Assembly (NCBI RefSeq): GCF_905220415.1
Contig: NC_059561.1
Coordinates: 3,302,001-3,366,000, forward strand
From: Colias croceus
Taxonomy: Eukaryota > Arthropoda > Insecta > Lepidoptera > Pieridae
Direction of reading: 5' to 3'
DNA: 64,000 nucleotides
Part shown: piece by piece, positions 34,926-48,867 of the stretch
Position numbering within the stretch: the stretch's first letter is position 1
Layout: every line of letters starts with the position of its first letter
Made by a program: the position numbers and the translations under genes
The notes under the pieces: model-generated
Databases searched by the model: none
Told to the model about the DNA's origin: nothing
What the model saw: the letters and a program-made list of their open reading frames with translations, nothing else

Positions 34926-35100
34926 CTAGCTTTCTACCCGCGGCTTCGCTCGCGTGGTGAAAGGAAATTTCCCTTGGGAATGATATTTTTCACTCCGCTT
35001 AAAAGTACACTTGTCATTTTCTAGCTTTCTAACTATCTCCAGACACAAAATCATACGATAAAGTCACTCCGTTACGACGTGAAAGAATGGCATACAAACG
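34926..35100 (-). mobile_element. Helitron-like copy, family F
   Basis: CTAG at 34926 followed by 'ctttctacccgcggcttcgc'. The body has 'ctccgttacgacgtgaaaga'. The 5' end is not clear. Confidence 0.55.
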
Positions 35101-35322
35101 TTTATACTTATACGTATACACTATAGTCTATACATACGGATAAGGATGGTGAGGATTACTTTGTTAAAGTTAATTCCAAACTTAAAAAAAAAAAACAAGT
35201 TGACTCACCATAATATTATGTTGTGTATATATTTTTAATTAATTTCCCTCTGTAATATAACCGATAATTATAACAATAAGGTATCTGTATGACGAAACTA
35301 AAATAAATCTCATTTGTTACAG

Positions 35323-35647
35323 AATGCAGAAGCACCGAAAATCAAGATAACACCCAGCCAATTCAAAAAACAATAATGACTATAAACTTAAGTGCGTTAT
35401 GTGAACAGCAAACGTGTCGCTAGTGCCAAAACAATGTATTGCTGTAAAGAACTAAAGCTACTCTATGCCACTGTCGTTCTGTTGCTAGAAGCGGAAATGT
35501 TAGTGAACACAGGTGCTATGGAGTCTAAGTCTTCCATTTACGTGACGCAAAATCCGAACGATTTGACCTCGTTGGAACTGTGCGCGGCTAGAAATCAGCA
35601 GAGATTGGGCAGTGTGTTTGGTAATTTTACAAGACATCATAAAAAGG
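35323..35647 (+). CDS. dpr: dpr exon 1 (5' leader plus signal peptide)
   Basis: 'tttgttac AG' at 35321-35322 looks like an acceptor, so an upstream non-coding exon is likely. The first in-frame ATG after a stop is 35434. Two small upstream frames lie in the leader (35324-35350, 8 codons; 35376-35423, 15 codons). Coding covers residues 1-71 plus one base of Gly72; donor AAGG|GTAATT at 35648. Confidence 0.85.
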
Positions 35648-38600
35648 GTAATTTTTTTTCTCCTTATATTTGGTTTTGTATATTCATAATAATATGTACA
35701 CACATTAACAACTTAAACCTTTAATATTAAGTGTAGTGTTATTTTTTGTACCTATAAAACACATGAACATTTGTAGTAGGTAGGTATGGAAAAACAAGGA
35801 ATGAACAAAAAACTATTGATCAAACACTATATGAATAATTATGAGTTCAACAAAACAATTATAATTGGTCGATTAAAACCAATTTGAGGCAATTAATGAA
35901 TAATTGCCGAAAGGAAAAAATAAAGTATTATTTTTAACAGTGTTTTGGAAACAAGAAAATAATTGTATTCTGAAAGTATATAAGTAGTAAGTAAAAGTTT
36001 ATTCAAGTCTTTATTATGGCCTATTTTGTTTAAATTAGCAACGTTAAAAGAACATGTTTTCCTTTTCATGCCATATTTTTGTCCACCTGTTCATTGATTC
36101 TTATCACTGTCTTGTCCCTCTCTATGTATGCTTAAATCTTTAAAACTGCGCAACAAACTTTGCGGTTTTTTTTTTCGAGTGATTCTCGAGTAAGATTTCA
36201 TATAGTTGGATAAATCAGGCAAAGCCGCAAGCTGAGAGCTAGTACACAAAAATTTAACTTACAATAACCGCCTGGCCTGAAAACACTTAATTTTTATGAC
36301 CCAAATAAATCACAAATCTAATACTCCTAAGCTATCATAATTATAGTTTCCAACAAGCAAAACCTTGGGAATAAACACTTCAATGTTCAACCCTCATTAA
36401 TAAAAAAATATTATATTTCGTTAATAATGAACCCGTAGAAATTAATGAATAAAACTGAATACCACTCAATCAACTCAAGGAATCGTGAAGCGTATAATTA
36501 AAATACAAATTTAATACACTTAATGATAAAACATTCATTTAATTGGAGTTGATATTGACGGGGCATGAAAAATGGAAGTTTAAGTTCAAAATTAACAATA
36601 AGGATAGGGGTTAAAGTCTTTTATCGATACATTACTAAGAAAACATACAAAAGGATACTATTTTGATGGTATTTCAATTAATATTTAACACACATAATAA
36701 TATGTGAGTAGATGCAATCTTAAATGCAGTGGATACCAATTTTATCCATTCGAATAAGTCACAAATATACGATCGTACAGAAAATAAAATGTATTAATAA
36801 TGTTAACGACAAAAATATTGTTTGGAATACTATCTAACATTAAATGATTCGGACATTTAATTTGCTTATGCAAAAATATACATAAAAAAGAGCCACCGTC
36901 GTTTAATTTTGCAACATGATGATAATAAACTATAATGTGTAGTAATATCCAAAATTGATATAAAAAATACCACAAAATACACTAAAAATTAAAATACAGA
37001 ATAAAAAATGCAGTATTATTATTATTATATTAATTAATAATATTAAATGAAAATATGAGCGACCAGCGATATAATTCAGTGTATTTTTATTAAAATTAAA
37101 TTACAATGTGACCCAATTACTTTGCTGGTACCTTAACGATAATAATTCCATACTAATATTATAAATGCGAAAGTAACTCTGTCTGTCTGTCTGTTACTCA
37201 ATCACGCCTTAACTACTGAACCAATTTGTATGAAATTGGGTATAGAGATATTTTTATACCCGAGAAAGGACATAGGATAGGTTTTATCCCGGAAATCCCA
37301 CGGGAACGGGAACTATGCGGGCTTTTCTTTGACTGCGCGGGCGATGCCACGGGTGGAAAGCTAGTAATAATATATTAAACACATTCTGGCCAAACTATTG
37401 TACGTCCAAAGTCTCTTTATACTGTGGTACTACTTTAACAGATTGGCGCGTTTAATAATCATAAAAGCAAGAAAGCAAGTCACTATCAGTAATTGATCGA
37501 TGGCTCCCAATCCTCTCTTTTATAGCGCTCATCATATTAAATAGAAAACCTTTAATAACTTTGTCATTACAGGTCACAGAAGAAGGACAACATCAACGAG
37601 TACAACCACAGAACCAGCAATGTATTCAACAACAGATGGTCATACCAATGCCTACACAATAAGTGCATATACCACTACACATCCAAAACTACCCAAACCC
37701 CTTCGACTATCCGCCACTCTATTAGATAATGATTATACAGATAATATAGATAACATAGATAATATAATTGAAGAAAATAGAGAAATTAAACGTGATAAAC
37801 ATCACAAACACGACAGACTATCAGATAAAGAAGTAGCGTTAGAAATGGATGAAACAGAAATGTCGAAATCATTGAATAAAGTAAAGAAAATGTATAGAGA
37901 TTCAACTGCATCAGCAGTGAATAAATTAAGTGGTAAAAGTAGTAAAAATGGTATATTTTTGACTGAAAATTGTACAACAGTTATAGCTCAAATAGGAACT
38001 ACAGCTATATTGCATTGTGAAGTTAGCGATATTACTGAAAACACGGTAAGTAGTTGAAACTTTTTTAAATATTTTTAGTGTTTAAATTTAGAGATGTCTA
38101 TTATTAACAAACGTACGATGAAAGACCAGAAGTATCTGCAGAATTTTCTACTCTTCATAAATTTATAAAAATTTTATGTGCTTTCACATTGATGCATAAA
38201 TTACGTGATTCAAAATTGGTCGCCATACACACTTAGATATTTTAGTTTAGACTTATTCCTATAAATTATTTAAAAGATTGTCACTAATGTATGTATATAG
38301 TTTTAAAAAAGACATTGCCCTCTTGTTTGTATTGAGAGACTCTTCTATAAATTTAAAATAGCAAAGTCAACAACAAATATTATAGCATTTATTTCAAAAG
38401 TAAACATTTTGTACATCTTTTTCTGAGCACACATTAAATTGGATAAGCTTCAAGAGAAAACCTTTAAAGTCTCCCAAAAGGTCATATCTGTCTTGTAACA
38501 GAAATATATTGCCCGTTCTTTATTTGCTTTTAAGCGAATTTCTTATTTTGTGTACATAAGAATAAGAGTGAGTTTTATTTACTATCTGTAGACTGTAGAT

Positions 38601-41600
38601 GTAGATGTTTAATAGAACTTTCAATGTTACCGGGAATCATTGAGATAATATTTCTACGTATGGAGGAGACACCACGAACAAAATCTGTGCGCCATTTTTT
38701 TGCTCTAACTAAGTTTTAAAAATTATTACCTAGTTAGGTACTTACCGATGAAAGTTATTCCTTTGCATGTTTCCGTATTATTTGTGCAATATCGCACGAA
38801 GGCATATTTGATGCGTTTCACTTTTAAACAAATAAAAAATGAGCGTGCAGTTACGCCATATGGCGTATGTTCAGCGGAACATAAGTGATGTAGGCGGTGT
38901 CGTCTCCATATGTATATCTCAATGCCGGGAATACAAGGTTATTATATGATTTTCTTGTTTGCACTGTGTTAATACGTTCATACAGGGTAAAATAACATTG
39001 ATCTTCTTGAACAAACAATTTGGTAAAGTCCAGTTATCTACGGAAAATTGAACATAAATATTTGTTCTGAAATTCAAACGATTTACGATGAAATTTAAGT
39101 TCCTGTTTGTATGGATATCCATAAATTGATATTATAGCAAAATTATAATGATGAAGATTATTTTGTGTCTGTCTTGCCATACCTGTTCATATGCAAAACG
39201 ATTGGGCATAACTAGACAATACTATGATATCTTTAGCAATGTTATTTCCAATTTAATATTATAAATACAGCTTGAATATGTATAGGCTCCTGAAAGTGTG
39301 GGAAAGTGATGGCGCTAGACGACTTATATAGTTTGTCTCTGTCATTTTTCCATAATGGAATTAAAACTGTTCAAGACTTTATGGTAGCTCCGCCTGATAT
39401 TGTAAAGAGACGTAGTAAGGTTAGGTACTGTTATTTTTGAAAATACCGTACAAAATCCTTATCAAAAACGAAGTCGTTACAATCTTCTCGTATATATCAA
39501 AGGATTTAACCTCTATCTTAAAACACAGTTAATCGAGAACATTCTTTCAGGTAACGTGGATCAGGAGGAAAGACTACTCATTATTGTCTGTCGGGTTAGT
39601 GACGTATAGTGCGGATAGCAGATTCTTCTCAGCTCATGGAAGACATGTTAAGGTATTTTGAACTGTAATCCATCTTGATATAGGCTGCAGTATTGTAATG
39701 TTGAATTGGCGTTTCGATTTGTTTTAAGGCATTTTCAGAAGATTCGAATTAAATATATATATATATATATTGAATAATTTTAGAAATAAGTTCTTGGTTC
39801 TTGGTTGTTAAGTGATTATAGTCACTAACTGTAGGTCCTTCCTGTTGTTTCGATCGATGGTAAGAAAATTATTTGTATGTAAGATAATTCCTACTTGATA
39901 GGAATGTCTTAGGGGAAAACGAAATTAAATTCTTAGAATTTGAACTGCTTGCCTAATTGAATTGAATCCTTTGATATAATGTACATACATAAACAACATT
40001 TTGATAAAATCCATACTAATATAATAAATGCGTAAGTAACTCTGTCTGTCTGTCTGTTACTCAATCACGCCTTAACTACTGAACCAATTTGCATGAAATT
40101 TGATATAGAGATATTTTGATAACCGAGAAAGGGCATAGGATAGGTTTTATCACAGAAATCCCACGGGGAACTATGCGGGTTTTTCTTTGACTGCGCGGGC
40201 GAAGCCGCGGGCGGAAAGCTAGAATAAAATAAAATGACAGAACCTAGAATATAAAATCTGCTAAAAGATTCGAGATACATTATCTATAACTATGAAATAC
40301 AAAGAAATACGGTAAAGTTACATTAAACATAATATAAAATACATTATTGTACAAGTATGAGCGACTTTCAGATAAATATTATAGTAATGTTTTTGTTGTT
40401 TGTTATTCTTTGAGAAGACGATAATTGTAGATATTATATTTTTTTTTAAGATAACGACCAGTGATGTTTCGTTTTATGAAAAATATAATTGTTGTACTTT
40501 GCTTTTTTTTTTCTTTTGATGTTATTGAATTATAAAGTTTTATTATAGGTTACTAGGTTTCCGCCCGCGGCTTCGCCCGCGCAGTCAAAGAAAAACCCGC
40601 TTAGTTCCCGTTCCCGTGGGATTTCCGAGATTGCGTTATTTTCCCGGGATAAAAAGTAGCATATGTCCTTTCTTGGGTATCAAAATATATCCATACCAAA
40701 TTTCATGAAAATTGGTTCAGTAGTTTAGGCGTGATTGAGTAACAGACAGACAGACAGACAGAGTTACTTTCGAATTTATAATATTAGTATGGATAATGGA
40801 ACTCTTAGAAAAATGTAGGTACTCTTAGAAGATAAAAACTATATGTAGTTAAGTATTGTTCTTGGAGTCTATACCTGAACTTAAACTTCATCACTAAATT
40901 CACAAAACTAAGTCATAGTTATTAGTAATTTGTTTACTCGCGTATTTTCAGTTAGTGTATTGCTTAATTTATTTGGGTTACAGATCGCTTAATCGATAGC
41001 GAAATCTAAAACCACTTCGCAGGGTAAAAGGTCGATAACCTATTGTCCGCTAAAAATAATACAAACAGACTTGAATCAATAGATTGTAACTATTTTTTGG
41101 ATCGTTTATTAACTTATTAAATACGCTTCTTATTGTTTGATCGATATGCTTTCGTTTCTTTCTATCATGTAACGCAATGCTTTATGCTAATGAATTTGAA
41201 GGTGAACTATCTATTCTAATATCATAAAGAGGAAATATATTATGTATTTTAGTAAGTAACGAATAAACTAGATAACTACTGTGTCGATTTTTAACAATTC
41301 TTCTACGTTTGAAGATGTACATCTTTAACAACTAACGTATGCTTTTTTATCTCAGTTATATTCGTTTAGTAGTTTATATTTAACTCCAACAAACCTTAAT
41401 ATTACAAAAAGTGTATCTGCAATTTTTACCGTTACTGTTTTAAAATTACAATACACCTATGAGAACATTTAAAACTCCAAAGTAGTTCAGGCAATCTGTA
41501 GATTATTCCCAATACCAAGCATTGAACGGAAGGCAATTGTAAAAACAATTAACGTTAAATTCGTTCAATTCACTGTAATTACTTTGTGAAGTTCAATATA

Positions 41601-44600
41601 AGTTTTCGTTTTACTTATCGACAGCATCTCGGGATTAAATGGTAGAGATAATGTAATTTTATGTAATTGAGAATGTTTTTTCTTTATAAATAGTAAATAT
41701 TATGAGTAAAGCTTTATTTGTTTTTAAAAAGTAGGAACATGATCTAAATTTATTTTTCTACACGTAGTAGGCACAATATTATACTTTGACCAAAACTACT
41801 ACATAATTACATATCTATGAATTAAAAAAAAAACATTGTTTCTATATTAAAATAGCTACCTACATTGTTACCAAGCCTTTTATTTTGAATTTTTTTTTCT
41901 TTAAATCTCCAATCTCAAAGCAAAATATAGGTTTATTTTTTCAAAAATCAACATTTAAACTAATAATTGAAATAGCATATGTTTTTGTCCTTGTTTTGTA
42001 CGCGTGATAAACCGCTGGGCTTGTCAGTATTCACTATTCATACAGTATTTATGAACACCCAGACGCTAGAATAACAGTGTTCATCAGACAATATTTTTCC
42101 AGTGGGAACCTAAACACTTCACTATTATAACCCAGACAAAACACCGCTTGTTGTTTGTTAAAATGTTAGTTTCAACATCAGTAACTACAACATAATAATA
42201 TCTTGTACAATAATATCTATTAAAAAGGATTGGATTGATCGTCTCTAACGATTTACTCTTATGGACAAATAAATACGCGATTAGAAAGATTCTAGGTATA
42301 TCGAGGAAAATAAGCTTTACAAGACATATTTACTTAAAACAATCAATATGTCGCAGGCAAATTGTATAATTTCGAAGTTTACAAATGCTGAGGATTTACT
42401 TTTTCCAAAATTCTACAAAAGGACGGTCGCGAGCCGACGGGGCCCTACCTCGCGGGGCTCCTATTTCTGTGTAGTTTTAAAAACACGAACCTAACCTAAC
42501 CCACCCCCTTATCCAAACGAAAAATTTCTGATTACGAATTCTCGACATATTACAAAATGCCGAGCTTTTGTAAACGGCGAGATTATACAATTTGCCAGCG
42601 ACAAATACACAATTGATCTTTATAAAAATATGACCTTGATCCACACAAATTTACATTATGCAAGTTATGTTTATTTTTCATCTTTTCCAATGTTAACTTC
42701 TATATAATAATATTGAAGTTTAACAAATGTCTACGTGGGAACATAAATAATCTATGTACCAAGGCTCACATGAAAAATGTTGTACTTAAAATTCATGATT
42801 AATCTCTCTACAGGACGGTATAAAATCAATCGTTTAGCATGCGTAAAAAGGTTGATAACCTATCGTCCGCTAAAGTGATTACTGAAACAGGCTTGAATCA
42901 ATAAGTTGTTTCTATTTTTCGAGACGGTTATTAACTTCACAATATTTCGATTAGTACCTAATTATTTGATAGAAGATACTTTTTTTCTTCGTGAATTTAT
43001 TTTATTAATTATTCTCATGCTCGACACTATAAAGTGAGATGCTATACTTACGTCTTAATGGTAATTCCTCGCTATCCTCGCACATTATTGGTAGAAAAGC
43101 ACCCTTAAATGTACCTGTTAACATAACATTTCTGTAACCAGGACTGGGCGTTGCACATACGCTTCGCGACATCAGCTGACGCGGGTTACTACGAGTGCCA
43201 GGTACCAACACATCCGCCGACGAGCATTTTCTTCAAGCTCGTTTTAGTTGGTAAGTCAGCAATTTTATTGAATTTGTGGTTTGTCTGTAACATGACAATG
43301 TGTGACTGCTTTAAGTGATATAGTGAAAAATACATTTTATAGACGGAATAATGCTTTGTATTGTTTGGAAAATAAATTATATTTTTGCGTTGATTTACTG
43401 GTTAATAAATTAGTTTTAAAAATAGTGAGTAGTGAATATGTTTTATAAGTATCGAGAATTGTATTGATATGTCTTTTAAATAAGTAATTAATTACACATT
43501 AGTTTTAAATAAACATCTTAAAATTTAAATTATGTATGCGAAACATTATACATTAGAAGCTGAATACGATTTAGTATATTATATACCTTAAGTATATATA
43601 CGTTTTTTCTACAGTATTATTTTTTGAGATATTATATTATTATATTACTTCTATTATGTAATATTTTGGAGTACATATTGTATGAAATTCGTCAAGTTGC
43701 GTGTCACTATTACAATATATGAGAGCCATTTGAATAAATAATACCAAGTCCTCGTTTCCTTATGAAATAACATTCTTAAGAGCTTTTTAGTTTTTATACA
43801 ATCCGATACAAAAATAATGTCTAATATGTAACTTTATCGTATGATTCCGTTGCCGCTCCATAGAGCGAAGAAAATAACGTGTTCCGATCTCTAATTAGAT
43901 TGAAATGCATCTTATCCATAAGTAAATGCTATTATAAGATTTTACTACTTATAAACTTAATGCAGAGAACAGGGCTACTAAAGCTTAGAATTGCATATGA
44001 GATAAATCTATATTGAAAATTAATATTTAATTGAAGTAACAGACTGTTTTTATTAAAGTTCACTTTTCAAATTAGAAGAGATTTATTTATATTTTAGTTT
44101 ATAAAACAAAATTAAATCTTACGTAGTCGGACATGTGTTAATAGATTACGTGTCGAGGCATCTGATATCGTGTCGTATGTTTTAAACATACTTTCGCATA
44201 ATATTATCATTTGTCCCTATTTCGTATACTATATTCCCCTTATATCAAAAGTTTCTATTTGATATTCAGTAATACGAAACATAAAAGAGAATTTTCATGG
44301 TTAATTACGTATAAATAATACAGAAGTGTATCTATAAGTGCCTACTGCCTATTTTAATGAAAATTTTCCTTCGTAAAAGTTTTGTTGTTCCAAGCTAAAA
44401 ATATTCTTGTATACTTTCTAAAGACTGATTTAAAATGGATGCCGTCGCTTGGAAAGTTTTCAGTTACGCAATATTTATATAAACGCGATGGTATTAAAAT
44501 AAATTGATATCTTTGATATCTATAATATAAAAATGAATCTCAAAATTTGTAGGTACTTGAGAACTTGAGAACGGCTGAACAGATTTGACCCTTGAAGTAC

Positions 44601-47600
44601 GAGGATGGTTCTTATTGAGAAAAAACGTAAACAGGTACCACGGCCGAAGCCGGGGCGGTCCGCTAGTTAAGAATATTAAGTGTATTGCTCTCATAAGTAC
44701 ATGTAAATATTGTCTTAAATTAAACAAAGATTTGAGACAATCTGTCTGGGCTCAGTTTTGTTCTGTAGAATGTTAAATTATAAATAAACAGAGAGATTTC
44801 TAGACTAGGCGATTATAGAGGTTTACTTATATGATTATATAAATTGCTTACTTTAATAGATTAAAATAAATATCTAAGATTTTTCGGGGCATGCTTAATT
44901 TTATGATATTTTCGATTGAGAAGTTTAATAAATGATAAATCTCACTCTATTACATAATTATCAATTGATCAAGCTCAATTAATATGTAATAAAAACGTAA
45001 ATTATTAGTATAATAATAATTATGAGATTATTATTCCAAGAACGAAGATTCGAAGAATTAATTCATGAGCATTTAGCGTTGATACTCATTTAATAAATTA
45101 TGTTTTCGTTCAATTAACGATATTTTAAATGATTTATATCTATATTACATTTTATTAGATTAATTAAATTGTATTTTTTTCTTATGCACAGCTTACCAAT
45201 ATAATAATAATAACTGTTAGGTAACTCTACAAAGAAAAAAAACTTACCGGGGCGAGTGTCTATAGAATGATTGCTAGAGCAATTGTATAGATACAATTAA
45301 ACATATAAATAAATAGATATTCAATTTTCCATTTAACTATATACCTAAAATATACCTACACACAAGATAAAACCTATCTTATCTTATCCTATTCTATCTT
45401 ACTAATATTATAAATGCGAAAGTTTGTTTGGATGTGTGTGTGTTTGTTACTCTTTCACGCAAATACTACAGACTACTGAACCGATTACAATGAAATTTAG
45501 CACACATATGGAGGGTAACTTGTATTAACACATAGGATAGGTTTCATCCCGGAAATCCCACGGGAACGGGAACTATGCGTGTTTTCCTTTGAAAACGCGG
45601 GCGAAGCCGCAGGTGGAAATCTAGTTATAATATAAAGTTAAACCTAGTAAAACATATTTCAATTTCCAACTAAACTAACATATTATATACAGTAAAACAT
45701 AGCATAACATATTTCAATATTCAACTAACTCTTAACTTTTTCAACAGCGGCCTACGCAGAAATTGTCGGCGAGTCCGAGAAAATAATCCACGAGGGTTCC
45801 ATGCTGAAGCTGGTGTGCGTCGTCAAGAGGTCCACAGAACCACCATCCTATGTGTTCTGGTATTTTGAGAACAGGATGATCAACTATGACTTGAGTAAGT
45901 ATTTGTATGGAATAAACATAAATAGGTACTTATAGTTAAAAAAATGATAAAATTATTATATCGTAAGCGATCCTTGATAAGCGTACAGTTTGTCAGTTAA
46001 AAGTAGTATTTCTTTCTGGTTATTTAAAAAAAAACTGAATATTATTGTTATATATAAAACAAAGATTACAGATATCCCACCATGACCCACTTCTATACCC
46101 ACTACACAGAAAACTTTATTCCGAAAACTAACAATGAACGAGATTCCAGGAAGTTTGTTTATGTAAAACTTAAGGCAAAGTTACGTATTGTGTATCTAGT
46201 GTTATGCTCTTGTTCACGTTACAGTGAAATATTTTGTTTATTTTCTATAAAACTCTGGAACCTTCGAGAATTCGAAGTTACAACTAGTGTAACGATGTAT
46301 TTACATCAAACGAACTTAGAGCTAGAGCAAGAGCATTCTTTCGTGTTCTTTTAGTGTAATCGAAAACTCGTATTCAGTGTTGTTCAGTATTAAAATATTG
46401 CATAGAATCTTTCCGAACGCACTAACAATGAAAGAATGCTCTATAGGGTGTTTAGCCTTAAAGAATTTGACGTAGTGGGGTTAAAATGAGCATTCGCTTG
46501 TTTGATGTAAATGCACCGTAACAATAATATTTCTTTTATTTTCTATAAAAGTCTGGAAACTTCGAGAATTCAAAGAATTGTTACTACTAGTGTAAGGATT
46601 GAATGCAAATATCTGTTCTTAAAATTGTAGCTTAGAAAGAATTTATAGAAATGTTATGGAACATATAAGTTCAAGATTGAATTATCCAATTCTTATAAAA
46701 ATATTTATTCTTTTAAAAATATAACACCTTACATGCGCTTTTAATGTTTGGCTTAATTAAAACACTGTTTGTTTGTAATTATTATATTTTTATATCATCA
46801 GTTATTCATTAAATATCCGTAGGAAACGAATACACTCTTTTTTAAAATATTCACACTTAAATATCGCAATCTTATCTTGGATTTTTTTAAACTATTTTTA
46901 AAAATTAACGATTAGGCGTTAAACAAAATTATAAATAATTGACAAAATAGTATGATAACATATTTTATAAGAACTAGTAAATTCGTCTATTTAATAAAAA
47001 TTATTTCAAATTTTAACATCAATTATTATTAAAGTGGTGTCTGATTTTAATGAAAACTCCTGCAAATATCACACAAGGGTAGGCTAAAAACTTTTCAAAT
47101 GACGTCACACAAAGTTTTCACTATGACCGTGTATTTAAATTAGTTTTCGCTCTACTTTAATAGACGTGTGACGGAAATGAAAAGCTTTTATGTGTAATTT
47201 TTAAGTATGGTAAGTATATAATTCAAATTCAAATTATTTATTTCTTCCTTTTACAATAGGTCCTTAACTTATTTGTGATTGGAACACTCCTAGTAAGCAA
47301 ATAAATGCTTGTGTCAGGAGGTTCCGCTCTTCCTTAACACTATTAGACACAGAAACAGAAATAATACACTCTTTTATTCTTTTACTCAAAAACAAATCTT
47401 CGTATTATAATACTATATATAAAGTATTATAAAGGAAGACAACCAACATGTTTATACTTCAGTTCTTTAAGTGAATATTATCACTTCAAGAACTACACAT
47501 ACCTACCTATTTAATGTGCACACATGTTAATTTAAGCTTCGTTTTAACATTTTTTTACGAAATTTTTTGTTTACACAAAATAAATAGAATTTGTATAGCT

Positions 47601-48818
47601 TTGTTTATTAATTAGCCATTGTAGAAGCAACTAGAAATAATTATAAATGTTTCAACAAACACTATTCAAGATTTATTACCCAAACTATAACCATGGAAAA
47701 TTTATATGACATCCACAATAACCTATTATAATTCATCCATAACCAGTCTAACAAATTAGACAATACGAAGCGTGTACAAATAATTACGATCAATTATTGT
47801 TTACGTATATACGGAACCCACAACACAATTAGAAACAGAGAACCATCGAGCTTATTGAGTATCAAACAGTGACATTTTACCGCAATTTCACTCAAATCAA
47901 TTTAATTGAATGTTTGTTCGTGCACAACTAAGTGCCAATTAGCATTTAATAACAAACTATAGACTTCCGCGGCTTCGCCCGCGTTTTCAAAGAAAAACTG
48001 TCATAGTTCCCGTTCCTGTGGGATTTCCGGGAAAAAAGAAGCCTATGTCTTATGCTGGGTCTTTAGCTACCTACTTAGCAAATTTCATTGTAATCGGTTT
48101 AGCGGTATTTGCGTGAAAGTGTAACAAACATCCATCCATCCTCACAATTTTCACACTTATAATATTGTGATGATGTTTTTTGCGTAGTTTATTCTATCGT
48201 AGTTCATTATAGTTTTAAATTGTTGTAGTCTCGTCCACGTGGTGTTGTGTGAAATTTATCCGTAAATAGAATGTGAAATTTATTTTATTAAATTGTGAAG
48301 GAAAGTTCAATAAGTTCACAAATACAAAGACATAATATTGTTTGCTCTACACGCGCACTCTTCACTAAATAAGTGAACGAATTTATTCGTATATATTTTT
48401 TTATTCAAATAATTGAAATATGCAATCAAATGTATGTTATCTAGAACTCCTAAAATATTTAAATTGAATTCATTAATGTTTATTTATATTATTTACTAGC
48501 TTCCGCCCGCGACTCCGTCCGCGCGGATGCTGGTCTTCGCGTGGATGGTTTATTTCTCCATTTTGAGTACCTAACTCTGACAATGACATCTTATAAATAT
48601 CTATTGGACCCAAATACGGCTAGGCCTATAATAATACGCAACGTGTGTTCGCGGTTCTACAAAACAACGTCTATGGATAAAACACAAAAATTAAGTTTTT
48701 TTTTCTGCGTATTTTTCCAGGATAAAAAGTATCCTATTTTACGCCCAGGATAATAAGGTATAATTATACCAAGTTTCATCGAAATCGAACCGTTAGTTTT
48801 CACGTGATGTCTTCACAT

Positions 48819-48867
<49 letters not shown>

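Larger units (their letters stand above)
35648..37572 (+). other. dpr intron 1 in window
   Basis: 1,925 bases. Holds a partial family B Helitron (36110) and a complete family A Helitron (37147); otherwise AT-rich with nothing recognised. Confidence 0.7.
39653..43141 (+). other. dpr intron 3 in window
   Basis: 3,489 bases with two family A Helitrons, a 253-bp inverted-repeat element and a duplicated unclassified segment. (TA)n at 39753-39771. Confidence 0.7.
43251..45747 (+). other. dpr intron 4 in window
   Basis: 2,497 bases with a family D and a family A Helitron. A roughly 55-base tandem duplication ('acatatttcaatttccaact' and 'acatatttcaatattcaact') sits at about 45643-45735, directly before the exon 5 acceptor. 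Confidence 0.65.

Noticed and set aside
46082..46354. 90-codon open frame
   Set aside because: Falls in the intronic HSE-like repeat and is not kept in the repeat's second copy.
47096..47110. TGACGTCA (CRE-like) site at about 47100, also at 15822
   Set aside because: An 8-base word expected by chance in 64 kb of regulatory-poor sequence; no supporting context.
48820..48865. CRISPR-like short tandem array
   Set aside because: Simple GACA microsatellite without spacers, in an animal genome.
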